This document shows, in pieces, positions 27,877-36,755 of a DNA stretch of 64,000 nucleotides; within the stretch, counting starts at the first letter, position 1; every line of letters begins with the position of its first letter. The notes beneath the pieces were generated by a model, which did not search any database, had not been told where the DNA came from, and saw only the letters and a list, made by a program, of their open reading frames with translations. The DNA lies in NCBI GenBank assembly GCA_020847045.1, contig JADLCT010000014.1, positions 1-64,000 on the forward strand, in the 5' to 3' direction. A program made the translations under genes and the position numbers. Source of the stretch: Bryobacterales bacterium (GTDB lineage Bacteria > Acidobacteriota > Terriglobia > Bryobacterales > Bryobacteraceae).

Positions 27877-30714
27877 ATGGACCTTTCGACAGTCGATTTG
27901 AAGAAGACGGTGAACCTGCCGCAAACCGGGTTCCCCATGAAGGCGAATCTTCCGCAGGCCGAGCCGAAGACCCTGGCGCATTGGGACGCCATCGGCCTGT
28001 ACGGCCTGATTCGCCGCGCCCGCGCCGGCCGCCCGCGCTTCGTGCTGCACGACGGACCGCCGTACGCCAACGGCAACATCCACCTGGGTCACGCGTTCAA
28101 CAAAATCCTGAAGGACTTCGTGGTGAAGTCGCGCTCCATGGCCGGCTTTGATTCCCCCTATGTGCCGGGCTGGGATTGCCACGGACTGCCCATCGAAATC
28201 AAGGTCGATAGTGAACTGGGCAAGAAAAAGGCTTCCATGACCGCCGTGGAGATCCGCCAGGAATGCCGCAAGTACGCCGAGAAGTACGTCGGCCTGCAGA
28301 TGAAGGACTTCATCCGCCTGGGCGTGCTCGGCGACTGGCAGAACGCCTACCGCACGATGGAGGCCCGGTACCAGGCGGCCATCGCGCGCGCTTTTGTCGG
28401 CTTTCTCGACCGCGGCTATGTGTATAAGGGCTTGAAGCCGGTGAACTGGTGCATGCGCGACCGGACGGCGCTGGCCGAGGCCGAGGTCGAGTATGAAAAT
28501 CACCAGAGCCCGTCCATCTGGGTGCGCTTCCGGTTGACTTCGGATGCCGCGGCCATCGATCCCGCTCTGCAAGGCCGCACCGTGTACGGCCTCATCTGGA
28601 CCACAACGCCCTGGACCATTCCGGCCAACCTGGCCATCGCCTACCATCCCAAGTTCGACTATTCCGCCGTGGAGGTGAACGGCGAGGTCTATCTGGTTGC
28701 CTCCGAGCTGCTGGCGGCCACGGCGAACGCCGTGGGCTGGGCCGAACCGAAGGTGCTGGCGCGCTTCGCCGGAGCCAGACTCGAGGGGGCCGTCTTCCGC
28801 CATCCTTTCCTGGCCCGCGATTCGAAGGGGATTCTCGGCGCTCATGTGACGCTGGAAGCGGGCACGGGCGCCGTACACACCGCGCCGGGCCACGGCCATG
28901 AAGACTACGTCGTGGGCTTGCAGTATGGCCTGCCCGTGTACTGTCCTGTGGATCCCGCCGGACGCCTGTTCCAGGCCGGTGGCGTCGAAGGCGATCTGCC
29001 GGAGGAACTGCTCGGCAAGACCGTGTGGGAGGCCAATCCCCTGGTGATCGAGATTCTCGGCCGCTCGGGCGCCCTGCTGGGCCAGAAGCTCATCGAGCAC
29101 AGCTATCCCCACTGCTGGCGCTGCCACAAGCCCACCATCTTCCGGGGCACGGAACAGTGGTTCATCGCCATGGATCACGACGGCTACCGGGAACGCGCCA
29201 TGCAGGCGATTCGCGGCGTGAAATGGCTGCCCGGGTGGGGTGAGGAGCGCATCGGCAACATGGTGTCCACGCGGCCGGACTGGTGCATCTCGCGCCAGCG
29301 CGTCTGGGGTGTGCCCATCGTCGTGTTTTCCTGCGCCGGGTGCGGAGAAAAACTCACCGATGCGAAGATCCTCCACAAGGTGGTCGATCTGTTCGAGGAG
29401 CACACTGCCGACATCTGGTATGCGCGCCAGGCCGCGGAGCTTTTGCCGGTGGGAACCCGCTGCGCCCACTGCGGCGGCGCGGAGTTCACGAAGGAAAACG
29501 ACATTCTCGACGTGTGGTTCGACTCGGGCTCCAGCCATCTCGCCGTCCTGAATGACCGCTATGGCCTGGAATGGCCCAGCGATTTTTATCTGGAAGGCGG
29601 CGATCAGTACCGCGGCTGGTTTCAAAGCTCCCTGCTGATTGGCGTGGGATTGAAGGGCGGCTCGCCTTACCGTGGCGCGGCCACCAGCGGCTGGACGCTC
29701 GACGGCGAAGGCCGCGCCATGTCGAAGTCGCTCGGCAACGTCATCGAGCCGCAGGAGATCATTTCGAAATATGGCGCCGAGGTGCTGCGCCTGTGGGTGT
29801 CGAGCGTTGAGTTCTGGGTGGACGTGAAGCTGACCGAAACCGTGCTGACCCGGCTCAGCGAGGCCTACCGCAAGCTGCGCAATACCTTTCGCTACGCGCT
29901 CGGCAACCTGCACGATTTCGACCCCGTGGCTGACGCCATGCCCGTCTCCGCGCTCTCCGGCATCGACCAGTGGATCCTCATCCGGACCGAATCCCTGGTG
30001 GAGCAGTGCCGTAAGCACTACGACGACTACGCTTTCCACCGCGTCTACCAGGCCTTGTACAACTTCGCCACGGTGGACCTGAGTTCGCTCTACTTCGACA
30101 TTCTGAAGGACCGCCTCTACACGAGCGCCCCGCGCTCGAAGGCCCGGCGCAGCGCGCAAACGGCGCTCTACCGCGTGCAGCATGCCCTGGCGCGGCTGCT
30201 GGCCCCCTTGATGAGCTTCACCAGTGACGAGGTTTGGGGCTACATGCGGCGGCTGCCGGAGGATCCCGAAAGCGTCCATATGACGCTGTTTCCCGAGCCC
30301 GGCGAGGTGAGCCGCGGGATGGACGAGGCCGGGCGAGCGCTGGCCGCCCAGTATGAACGCCTGATGGCGGTGCGCGAAACCGTATTGAAGCCGCTCGAAA
30401 TCGCCCGCGCCGACAAGTTCATCAAGGCGAGCCTGGAAGCCAAGGTGGTGCTGCGGGCCGGCGCGGATCTGCTGCCGCTGCTCGAGGCGTTCGAAGCCGA
30501 GCTGCCCTCCCTGTTCATCACCTCGCAGGTGGACCTGCTGGGCCACTCGGAAGCCGAGCTGTCCGTGGAGATTCACAAAGCCGAAGGAGTGAAGTGCGAG
30601 CGCTGCTGGAAGTACACGATGGACGTGGGGCGGCAGCCCGCGCTGCCCACCGTGTGCGGCGCGTGCGCTCAGGCTGTGGAGGAGGGCTGGGGCGGGGAGG
30701 TCCCTCCCGCGTGA
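27877..30714 (+). CDS. ileS: Isoleucyl-tRNA synthetase
   Basis: Charges tRNA-Ile with isoleucine and edits valine. The 945-residue class I synthetase has HLGH (residues 69-72) and the KMSKS-equivalent AMSKS (614-618), the editing domain between them (CP1; WTTTPWTIPANLAIAYHP), and a C-terminal zinc site C907/C910-C927/C930 (CERCW and CGAC). This zinc-bearing architecture is the common bacterial type. No T-box leader is visible in the 74-base upstream gap. lspA follows with a one-base stop/start overlap. A 987-codon open frame on the opposite strand across this gene is a codon-bias shadow. Confidence 0.97.
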   Translation: MDLSTVDLKKTVNLPQTGFPMKANLPQAEPKTLAHWDAIGLYGLIRRARAGRPRFVLHDGPPYANGNIHLGHAFNKILKDFVVKSRSMAGFDSPYVPGWDCHGLPIEIKVDSELGKKKASMTAVEIRQECRKYAEKYVGLQMKDFIRLGVLGDWQNAYRTMEARYQAAIARAFVGFLDRGYVYKGLKPVNWCMRDRTALAEAEVEYENHQSPSIWVRFRLTSDAAAIDPALQGRTVYGLIWTTTPWTIPANLAIAYHPKFDYSAVEVNGEVYLVASELLAATANAVGWAEPKVLARFAGARLEGAVFRHPFLARDSKGILGAHVTLEAGTGAVHTAPGHGHEDYVVGLQYGLPVYCPVDPAGRLFQAGGVEGDLPEELLGKTVWEANPLVIEILGRSGALLGQKLIEHSYPHCWRCHKPTIFRGTEQWFIAMDHDGYRERAMQAIRGVKWLPGWGEERIGNMVSTRPDWCISRQRVWGVPIVVFSCAGCGEKLTDAKILHKVVDLFEEHTADIWYARQAAELLPVGTRCAHCGGAEFTKENDILDVWFDSGSSHLAVLNDRYGLEWPSDFYLEGGDQYRGWFQSSLLIGVGLKGGSPYRGAATSGWTLDGEGRAMSKSLGNVIEPQEIISKYGAEVLRLWVSSVEFWVDVKLTETVLTRLSEAYRKLRNTFRYALGNLHDFDPVADAMPVSALSGIDQWILIRTESLVEQCRKHYDDYAFHRVYQALYNFATVDLSSLYFDILKDRLYTSAPRSKARRSAQTALYRVQHALARLLAPLMSFTSDEVWGYMRRLPEDPESVHMTLFPEPGEVSRGMDEAGRALAAQYERLMAVRETVLKPLEIARADKFIKASLEAKVVLRAGADLLPLLEAFEAELPSLFITSQVDLLGHSEAELSVEIHKAEGVKCERCWKYTMDVGRQPALPTVCGACAQAVEEGWGGEVPPA

Positions 30715-31223
30715 TGCCGCCCGGCCCGTGGCGCCGCTGGTGTGGGCCGCTGGCGGCTCTGGCCGTCGTGGCCGCCGACCGCGCCTCGAAGCTGTGCGTC
30801 GCCTCATCGCTTGAGCTGTGGAGCAGCCGCACCGTTGTCCCCGGTTTTTTTGATCTCGTCCATTCCCGGAACCGGGGCATGGCCTTCGGACTGTTGAACG
30901 ACGGCGCCACGCACGCCACGCGCCTGCTTCTGATCGCCGCCAGCATCGCCGTGCTCGCCTTCCTGGCGCAACTCACGCTGCGCGCCTGGCGCGATACCGG
31001 CGATGCCGTCCCCATGCCGCTCTTTCTGGTCCTCGGCGGCGCCACAGGCAACTTGTGGGACCGCGTCCAACACGGCTACGTCGTGGACTTCCTCGATTTT
31101 CACCTCGCCGGATGGTCTTGGCCGGCCTTCAACGTAGCCGACTCGGCCATCACCATCGGCGCGCTCTGGCTGCTGTGGGAGATGTGGCGTCCCGGCCGGA
31201 CCACGGCGGAAAAGCGGAGCTGA
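30714..31223 (+). CDS. lspA: Lipoprotein signal peptidase (signal peptidase II)
   Basis: Inner-membrane aspartic protease that cleaves the signal peptide of diacylglyceryl-prolipoproteins. The 169-residue product has four predicted membrane helices and the family motifs in order: NRGMAFGLL, GGATGNLWDR with catalytic Asp116, VVDFLDF, and FNVADSAIT with Asp143. The ATG shares one base with the ileS stop (TGATG), and lgt begins one base after its stop. Linkage to ileS is also seen in many other bacteria. A GTG one codon earlier is an alternative start. Confidence 0.93.
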   Translation: MPPGPWRRWCGPLAALAVVAADRASKLCVASSLELWSSRTVVPGFFDLVHSRNRGMAFGLLNDGATHATRLLLIAASIAVLAFLAQLTLRAWRDTGDAVPMPLFLVLGGATGNLWDRVQHGYVVDFLDFHLAGWSWPAFNVADSAITIGALWLLWEMWRPGRTTAEKRS

Positions 31224-31224
31224 C

Positions 31225-32055
31225 GTGTTTCCCAAGCTGATCTCGCTGCCCTCCGGTTTCTTCCTGCCCACCTACGGCGTGCTGGTGGCGGCGGCGTTTC
31301 TGGTGGCCGTCGCCCTCACCGGACGCCTGGCGCGGCGCGCCGGGTTGAACGCCGACGACGTGACCGGACTGGGCATCAACGCCGCCATCGCCGGCCTGCT
31401 CGGCGCCAAACTCTGGATGGTGGTGCAGGACGCCGAAGTGTATCTGAACCGTCCTTCGGAGCTGTTCTCGCTGGCCACATTACAATCCGGCGGCGTCTTC
31501 TTCGGCGGACTGATCGCCGCCGTGGCCGTGGCCGGCTGGACGCTGCACCGGAAGAAATTGCCCCTCCGCCCGACGCTGGACGCCTTCGCCCCCGGCATCG
31601 CCCTGGGACATGCCATCGGGCGGATGGGCTGCTTTGCCGCCGGATGCTGCTGGGGCGACCGTTGCGACCGCGCCTGGGCCGTCACCTTCCGCAGCCGCGA
31701 CGCCGCCGAGTTGACCGGCGTGCCGCTGGACATCCCCCTGCATCCCACGCAGCTTTATGAGTCGTTCGGCCAACTGGCGCTCTTCGTCATTCTGTGGTTC
31801 CTCTATGCCCGGCGCCTGCGCGGCGGGCTGGCCGCCGGGCAGGTGTTTGGTGTGTATCTGATCGGGGCCGGGCTGGAACGTTTCCTGGTCGAGTTCTTCC
31901 GGGCGCATGAGTCGGCGCCGCCTTTGGGAGGACCGCTGACCGTGGCGCAGTGGGTGGCTCTCGGACTCTTCTTCGTGGCGTTCTGGCTGATGAGGCGTTC
32001 TCCTGAAGCCGGTCCATCGGGGAAAACCTCGAAGACGCCCTTAGTTGGTACCTAG
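31225..32055 (+). CDS. lgt: Prolipoprotein diacylglyceryl transferase
   Basis: Inner-membrane enzyme that transfers diacylglycerol from phosphatidylglycerol to the lipobox cysteine, the step before LspA. The 276-residue protein has about seven predicted membrane helices, the signature GRMGCFAAGCCWG (a Cys-rich variant of GRIGNF-N, which I recall from acidobacterial and deltaproteobacterial homologues), and HPTQLYES. The start is GTG two bases after the lspA stop, and MFPKLISLPSGFFLPTYGVL is a normal Lgt N-terminus. Having lspA and lgt adjacent gives a complete pair for lipoprotein maturation up to signal removal, relevant to the lipoprotein at 7-9 kb. Confidence 0.9.
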   Translation: MFPKLISLPSGFFLPTYGVLVAAAFLVAVALTGRLARRAGLNADDVTGLGINAAIAGLLGAKLWMVVQDAEVYLNRPSELFSLATLQSGGVFFGGLIAAVAVAGWTLHRKKLPLRPTLDAFAPGIALGHAIGRMGCFAAGCCWGDRCDRAWAVTFRSRDAAELTGVPLDIPLHPTQLYESFGQLALFVILWFLYARRLRGGLAAGQVFGVYLIGAGLERFLVEFFRAHESAPPLGGPLTVAQWVALGLFFVAFWLMRRSPEAGPSGKTSKTPLVGT

Positions 32056-32225
32056 ATCGCAACAGGTATCTGAGGTAAACCGGAGTCCTGTTTCAGGCGT
32101 TCCCGCGCCGCCGTCGCGGTATCTTCCGGCCTCCGTTCACAACGTATCTTCGATGGGTTTGACGCCGGGCTCTCCGTACAATCGAGCTACGGAGCCGGAA
32201 GCGGCTCGGGACTCCACCCATACCG
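32056..32225. other. 170-base intergenic region with weak promoter-like boxes
   Basis: The gap between lgt and the next gene contains TTGACG (32159-32164) and TACAAT (32177-32182), but the 12-base spacing is too short for a standard promoter, so at most the TACAAT box may serve as a -10. I see no clear intrinsic terminator for lgt and no RNA gene. Confidence 0.3.
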
Positions 32226-34520
32226 ATGCCTGAACAGCCGGAACAACACGGAAACGACGGGTGCTGCAAGCACTGCGGGGCGCGCCTCAGCCTGGTGAAG
32301 AGGATGTCGCGGCAGGAGTTCTGCAGCGGCGAGCATCGCGAGGAGTACTTCCGCTCGCATGGCGACGCGGCGCTCGGCCGTCTGCGGGAAGCCGGCAAGC
32401 CGAAGCCCTCGAGCGTGCCGGGACTGGGCGCCAAGCCGGCGGGCTCGATCCTGGGTCTGTCGCAGCCGCCCGCTTCGCAGGAGCCGCCTGCGCGCGCCGC
32501 TCAACCCGAATCGCCGTCCTTGGCCGCGCCGGTTCGCCAAGCTCAACCGCCCGCTCCGGAACCACAGGTTCGAACGAGTCCCGCCAGTACGCGCGCCGCC
32601 AGGCCATCTGCCTCCACGCCATCTGCCTCCGCGCTGCCTGCCTCCACGCCGCCGGTGACCACGATGGCGCTGGCGAGGACCAGACAACGCCCAGCGGCCG
32701 CCCGGAATGCGAATCCCGATGCGGCTCTCAGCCGTTTGATGGAAGGCAGTCCGGCGCAAGCGCCGCCTTTGGCTCGAGCGCCCATGCGGTTCAACACCCG
32801 CATGATGGCGGCGCAGGAGGAACCGGAAACGGTGATGGCGGCGCCACCCGCGCCGGTTGCTGCTCCGGCGCCGGCGCCTCAGCCAGCTCCCGCCGGGCCG
32901 GCTACCGCTTCGTCCCCCACCACCGGGACAGCCGCGGCCCAGCCAGCGCCAGTTCCAGCAGCAGGGCCCACCCCCACGCCAGTCTCGACGAGCAGTGATA
33001 CTCCTGAGACGGAGACCGTTACGGTGGAGCGCCGGGGCGCGCGCCCGCCCGCTTCTTTTGTCCTGACGGGGCAACTGGCCCATGGGCCGCGCTCCCCGCG
33101 CCCTGAACAGGACGTGGACTTGGAGCCGTTGGGCGGCGCGCAACTGGCTCTGCCCGCCAGCAAGCTGGACGCCGGCGCGGGCGGCATGTTGAAGATCGAC
33201 GGCGCCCGCATCCCCGGCACGGTGGATCAGGTGCGCCCGGTGGCGGGCGACCTGATGACCATTCTCGTCGTCCGGGCCACGCCTTCGCTGCTGCCGGGCA
33301 TGATGGAGGCCCCCACTGGACCCTCCATCGAGCCGCATGACTGGCGCGAGTTCGCCGAGCTGGTCCGCCAGCGCATTCGTGAGCAGGATGGGCCCGATCC
33401 GGCCTGGCTGGCCGAGATGGACGGCCCCGGCGCGCGCGACTGCGAGAGCCGCTTTGTCCAGGCCCTGTTTGGATCGGACCGTTACTGGCCCAATCCGAAA
33501 ACGTATATCGTCTATCCGACGCGCGAACTGGTGCGCCGGCCGCTGCTGCAGCACGCCGATCTGCCCGTGGAGCAGGATACGGTGCCGCTGCTGGTAAGCC
33601 GCGCCCATGAAGCCGCTCATCGCCGCGTCATGGCGGAATGGAACCCGGGCGAGACCGAGCCGCTGGCGCCTCATGCCGGCGCCGCGCCACCTCCGCTGGC
33701 GCCGTCCCCACTTGTGCCGAAGCCGGGCGCTCCCGTGACGCGGCAGAACGCAGCCGAACCGGTGGGGATCCAGGGTCCCGCGCCGTTGCCGCGGACAGAC
33801 CGCTTTGCCGCTCCCCCGCGTGTGGCCGCCGCCCCGTCCGATGCGGCGGTCTCTCCACCGCCCTCTCCCGTACTGCCCGTCTCGGGCGTGGCGAGAGGAG
33901 CGAGGCCGGGGGGCGGACTGGCGGCGCCGGGACTCACGCCAGACAGTGTGCCGTTGCCGGGCTACGTCCTGGGGCCGCAGACGGGCTACCAGGGTGGCGG
34001 GACCTACGCGGCGGGGAGCGGGTTTACCGGCGGAATCGTCCTGCCGCGCTTCGGCATGCGCATGGTGACGGCCGAGAGCCGCCCGCTGGTGGTGCTGCAC
34101 AGGCAGCCTCCGGTGGCCAGGATGGTGACGCTCGCAGTGGACTCGGCCGACAGGCCCGCAGCTCTGGCGCCGGCCCCGCCGCTGTTGCACGACGCGACGC
34201 AGCCGGAGATCCGGCAGGCTCCGTCGGGCCGCGCGGTGGGCCGTCTGCGGGTCTCCCTGCGGCTGCCTTCGCTGCTGGCTCTGGATGGCAATGAGCGGGA
34301 CTGTGGTTTCCCTTTGCGGGCCGATGAGGAGAGTTTGACGCTGTGCGCGGCGGCCCCGGTAGTGGCCGTGCCCTCGCAACCGGTTCGCATACGCCGGGCC
34401 CATGTGCCTGTGCTGCGGACGGCTGTGCGGCTCAAGGGTGCTGACCGGACGGCCGAACTTTTCTTTGCCCCGGCCCCTGCAGAGTTTGTCGCGACGGTCG
34501 ATCAATGGAGTGGGCTGTAA
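32226..34520 (+). CDS. Unrecognised Pro/Ala-rich protein with N-terminal zinc-knuckle-like motif
   Basis: I do not recognise this 764-residue protein as a whole. It begins with Cys14-x2-Cys17-x15-Cys33-x3-His37 in a FCSGEHREEY context, a likely zinc ribbon/knuckle. Residues about 55-270 and 480-590 are low-complexity Pro/Ala/Ser linkers. Between them are two compact stretches, one beta-rich (LTGQLAHGPRSPRPEQ onward, to about 370) and one with YWPNPKTYIVYPTRELVRRP. The end is beta-rich again. No signal peptide, so cytosolic or exported by an unknown route. It precedes, in the same direction, a TPR gene and TadE-like genes, hinting at a structural role in that locus. A competing long frame on the other strand is Arg/Gly-rich and looks like a shadow. 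Confidence 0.65.
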   Translation: MPEQPEQHGNDGCCKHCGARLSLVKRMSRQEFCSGEHREEYFRSHGDAALGRLREAGKPKPSSVPGLGAKPAGSILGLSQPPASQEPPARAAQPESPSLAAPVRQAQPPAPEPQVRTSPASTRAARPSASTPSASALPASTPPVTTMALARTRQRPAAARNANPDAALSRLMEGSPAQAPPLARAPMRFNTRMMAAQEEPETVMAAPPAPVAAPAPAPQPAPAGPATASSPTTGTAAAQPAPVPAAGPTPTPVSTSSDTPETETVTVERRGARPPASFVLTGQLAHGPRSPRPEQDVDLEPLGGAQLALPASKLDAGAGGMLKIDGARIPGTVDQVRPVAGDLMTILVVRATPSLLPGMMEAPTGPSIEPHDWREFAELVRQRIREQDGPDPAWLAEMDGPGARDCESRFVQALFGSDRYWPNPKTYIVYPTRELVRRPLLQHADLPVEQDTVPLLVSRAHEAAHRRVMAEWNPGETEPLAPHAGAAPPPLAPSPLVPKPGAPVTRQNAAEPVGIQGPAPLPRTDRFAAPPRVAAAPSDAAVSPPPSPVLPVSGVARGARPGGGLAAPGLTPDSVPLPGYVLGPQTGYQGGGTYAAGSGFTGGIVLPRFGMRMVTAESRPLVVLHRQPPVARMVTLAVDSADRPAALAPAPPLLHDATQPEIRQAPSGRAVGRLRVSLRLPSLLALDGNERDCGFPLRADEESLTLCAAAPVVAVPSQPVRIRRAHVPVLRTAVRLKGADRTAELFFAPAPAEFVATVDQWSGL
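32604..32648 (+). repeat. 15-base tandem repeat in the Pro/Ala-rich gene
   Basis: Three 15-base units (32604-32618, 32619-32633, 32634-32648) encode PSAST, PSASA and LPAST. The first two differ at one base, the third is more diverged. The repeat keeps the reading frame, so copy-number slippage would only change linker length. Confidence 0.7.
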
Positions 34521-34560
34521 TGTGGCGGCCCGCGCCAGTACGGGAACGGTAGGAGCGGAC

Positions 34561-36021
34561 GTGAAAGCGGCGATACGCCAGGTGATTCCGATCAACTCGG
34601 GCTCCGGAGACTCCGGAACTCTGGTTGAGGATCTGCGTTCGCGCCTGCGGGGCGGAGAAAAGACGGTTCAGTTGTTCGCCGCGCTCGCCGGAGAGAGCAT
34701 GGCCGGGGAGAAGTGGTCCGAGGCCGCCGCCATGTGGGAGCAGTTACTTGAACTGGACCGGCAGTCGGGAGAGGGCTGGGCCGGTCTGGGGCAGGCCCGG
34801 CTCGCGTTGGGTTCGCCTTCGGCGGCGCTGCGCGCGTTCGACGAAAGCCTGCGTCTGCTGCCTTCTTATGAGGCGGCGCTGCGGGGCAAGGCCGAGACCA
34901 TGGGGATCCTGGAACGGGATTCGGTGGACTCCATGCTGAACCTCTGGCAGGCTACGCGGCCCGATCTGCCGGCGCAGGAGACGGACGCCTTGGCTGCGGA
35001 AGCCGGAGAGGCCGCCGATGGCGGAGGAGACAGGGACACAGGGGACATTCTGTCCATGGTGGAAGCCGCCCTGGCGCCCCTTGAGGAAGGCTTGGCGGCG
35101 GCCGCCCTGGCCGTGGGTGACTGGCGCAGCGTCGTCCGGCACTGCCGGCGGCTGGTGGAAGCGCGGCCCACCCATTTTGAAGCGTGGTACAACCTGGGGA
35201 TTGCCTACCAGCAGACCAGCGAAGCCGCGGAGGCCGAGGCTGCCTTCCGGCAGGCTGTGGAACTGAGGCCGGACTCCACCGATGCCCTGCTGAACCTGGG
35301 GACGGTTTTACAGATGAATGGACGGGAAGACGAGGCGCGCCCGTACTATGAGCGAGCTGTGGAGCTGTCGCCAGGGTGCGTTCCGGCTCTGTGGAACCTC
35401 GGGTTGCTCTTGGAACGCTCGTCAGAAACACCTGCCGCGGCCCGTGCGTACGAACGGATCACGGCGGTCGAGCCCGCGCATGCCGAGGCGTGGTTCCGGC
35501 TGGGATACTGCCGGTTGCATGACGGCGAGTGGACGGAGGCGGCCGGGGCCCTGGCGCGATTCCGTGAACTGGAGCCGGAAAGCTGGGAAGGGGCCATGAA
35601 TCTGGCCCTGGCCTACCACCGGATGGGACGCTACCCGGAAGCGATTCAGTTGTTTGAATCTGTGCTGGCGGCGCAACCCGACAACCTGGGCGCGCTGCAG
35701 GGACTGGGGCTGTCCGCCGCCGGCGCGGGACGCATCGAGGTGGTGGTGGGAGTCCGCAAACGGTTGTCGCAAGCCCGCGTGCCCAGCGCCGGGCTTACGT
35801 TTCAGGTGGCGCGTTGGCTGGAGGAGAAGGGCCGCCGCGAGGATGCGATTCGCGTCTATTGCGACGCGCTCAAGGAACAACCGGTGTTCCCCGAGGCGCT
35901 GCTGAACCTGGGGCATCTGCTGGCCGCCGAGGGTAAGACGGCCGAGGCGGGAGAATGCTGGCGCCGGGCGTTGTCGCTGCGCCCGGAACTGGCGGCCGGG
36001 TACTTCGACGGGATGGAGTAG
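34561..36021 (+). CDS. TPR repeat protein
   Basis: A 486-residue protein made largely of tetratricopeptide repeats: a run near residues 45-115 and a longer run from about 195 to the end (ARPTHFEAWYNLGIAYQQTS, DSTDALLNLGTVLQMNGRED, CVPALWNLGLLLERSSETPA, FPEALLNLGHLLAAEGKTAE). TPRs mediate protein interactions. I choose the GTG at 34561 because AGGAG lies five bases before it; a longer frame would overlap the preceding gene and start without a ribosome site. No signal peptide with this start. It lies 40 bases after the zinc-knuckle gene and before the TadE-like genes, so it may be an assembly factor for that locus. Confidence 0.78.
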   Translation: MKAAIRQVIPINSGSGDSGTLVEDLRSRLRGGEKTVQLFAALAGESMAGEKWSEAAAMWEQLLELDRQSGEGWAGLGQARLALGSPSAALRAFDESLRLLPSYEAALRGKAETMGILERDSVDSMLNLWQATRPDLPAQETDALAAEAGEAADGGGDRDTGDILSMVEAALAPLEEGLAAAALAVGDWRSVVRHCRRLVEARPTHFEAWYNLGIAYQQTSEAAEAEAAFRQAVELRPDSTDALLNLGTVLQMNGREDEARPYYERAVELSPGCVPALWNLGLLLERSSETPAAARAYERITAVEPAHAEAWFRLGYCRLHDGEWTEAAGALARFRELEPESWEGAMNLALAYHRMGRYPEAIQLFESVLAAQPDNLGALQGLGLSAAGAGRIEVVVGVRKRLSQARVPSAGLTFQVARWLEEKGRREDAIRVYCDALKEQPVFPEALLNLGHLLAAEGKTAEAGECWRRALSLRPELAAGYFDGME

Positions 36022-36198
36022 CCGGGACGGGCAAGCGGCGGGATGGGCTCGGGGGAACCCCTGGGTGGTGCTAGGTGAGATGCCGTGGCGATTCCAGAGG
36101 CTTGCCTCATTGGCCTGGAGCGTGGCCGCGGGTAGGGTGGAAGGTGCGAAGGACTCTCGCCGCGAGGCGGGTGGTTTCGGAGACAGGTTGGGAATTCA
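36022..36198. other. Intergenic region before the first TadE-like gene
   Basis: This stretch has small self-complementary elements (for example CTCG-CCG-CGAG near 36157-36167) but no convincing open frame, terminator with a T-tract, or riboswitch that I recognise. It probably carries the promoter and leader of the TadE-like genes. Confidence 0.3.
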
Positions 36199-36234
36199 AT
36201 TCGGAGAGCCATTCGGAGAGCCATGATGAGAGCC
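36199..36234 (+). repeat. 12-base tandem repeat carrying the ribosome site and start codon
   Basis: ATTCGGAGAGCC occurs twice in perfect tandem (36199-36210 and 36211-36222), followed by a diverged third unit ATGATGAGAGCC that contains the start codons of the TadE-like gene. Each perfect unit contains a GGAG Shine-Dalgarno core, so the gene has a duplicated ribosome site, four and sixteen bases from the first ATG. Confidence 0.75.
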
Positions 36235-36696
36235 AGGAGCCGGAAACAAAGGGGCAACGCTTTTCTCGAGATGGCATTCGTCATCCTGCCTCTGTTCGCC
36301 ATCCTGTTTGCGATTACCGACTTCGGCTTCGCCATCTTCATCAAGAACACCTTCATGCACGCCGTCCGCGAGGGCGTCCGGTTTGCGGTGACCTACCGGA
36401 CCTTTGGCGGCTATGGCCATGACGACTCGATCAAGCACGTCGTCCAGAGCCAGGCCATGGGCATGCTGGGGGGGAGCGCGAACTATGGCAAGATCCACGT
36501 CCGCTACTACAACCCGGCCACCTTCGCGGAGGTGCCGGAGAACAATCCAGGCAACATCGTCGAGGTGTCGGTAGAGAACTTCTCCTGGGGCTGGATGGCC
36601 CCGTTGTGGCGAACTTCGACGCCATTGAACATCTCGGCGCGGTCATCGGACCGCATGGAGTCGCTGCCGGGAGGGATTTCGCCGCCGCCCCGCTAG
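36223..36696 (+). CDS. TadE-like pseudopilin (first copy)
   Basis: A 157-residue TadE family protein. The N-terminus has a short basic leader ending in glycine, then a hydrophobic helix with Glu at position +5 (KQRGNAFLEMAFVILPLFAI), the hallmark of type IV prepilin-like cleavage and of TadE/TadF pseudopilins. The hydrophobic helix is followed by a soluble domain (FFxxxFG-like ITDFGFAIFIKNTFMHAVRE). Such proteins are minor components of Flp/Tad pili or related secretion systems. The ribosome site lies in a 12-base tandem repeat. A second TadE-like gene follows after 59 bases. No Tad ATPase or platform genes are present in the window. Confidence 0.83.
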   Translation: MMRARSRKQRGNAFLEMAFVILPLFAILFAITDFGFAIFIKNTFMHAVREGVRFAVTYRTFGGYGHDDSIKHVVQSQAMGMLGGSANYGKIHVRYYNPATFAEVPENNPGNIVEVSVENFSWGWMAPLWRTSTPLNISARSSDRMESLPGGISPPPR

Positions 36697-36755
36697 CTGG
36701 TGAAGCACGCCGGGCGAGCGGAGAGCGGATGGGAGCGGCCAGAAGGAGCATGACG

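Noticed and set aside
27844-30807. 987-codon open frame on the minus strand opposite ileS
   Set aside because: It lies entirely antisense to a clear isoleucyl-tRNA synthetase and has no recognisable domain; long antisense frames are expected from G/C-ending codon bias.
32159-32182. TTGACG/TACAAT as a standard promoter
   Set aside because: Spacing of 12 bases is too short for a sigma-70 -35/-10 pair.
32187-34595. 802-codon open frame on the minus strand opposite the zinc-knuckle gene
   Set aside because: Very rich in Arg, Gly and His, without a start signal or domain. The plus-strand frame has a cysteine motif and is co-directional with the next genes. Some doubt remains because the plus-strand product is itself low-complexity.
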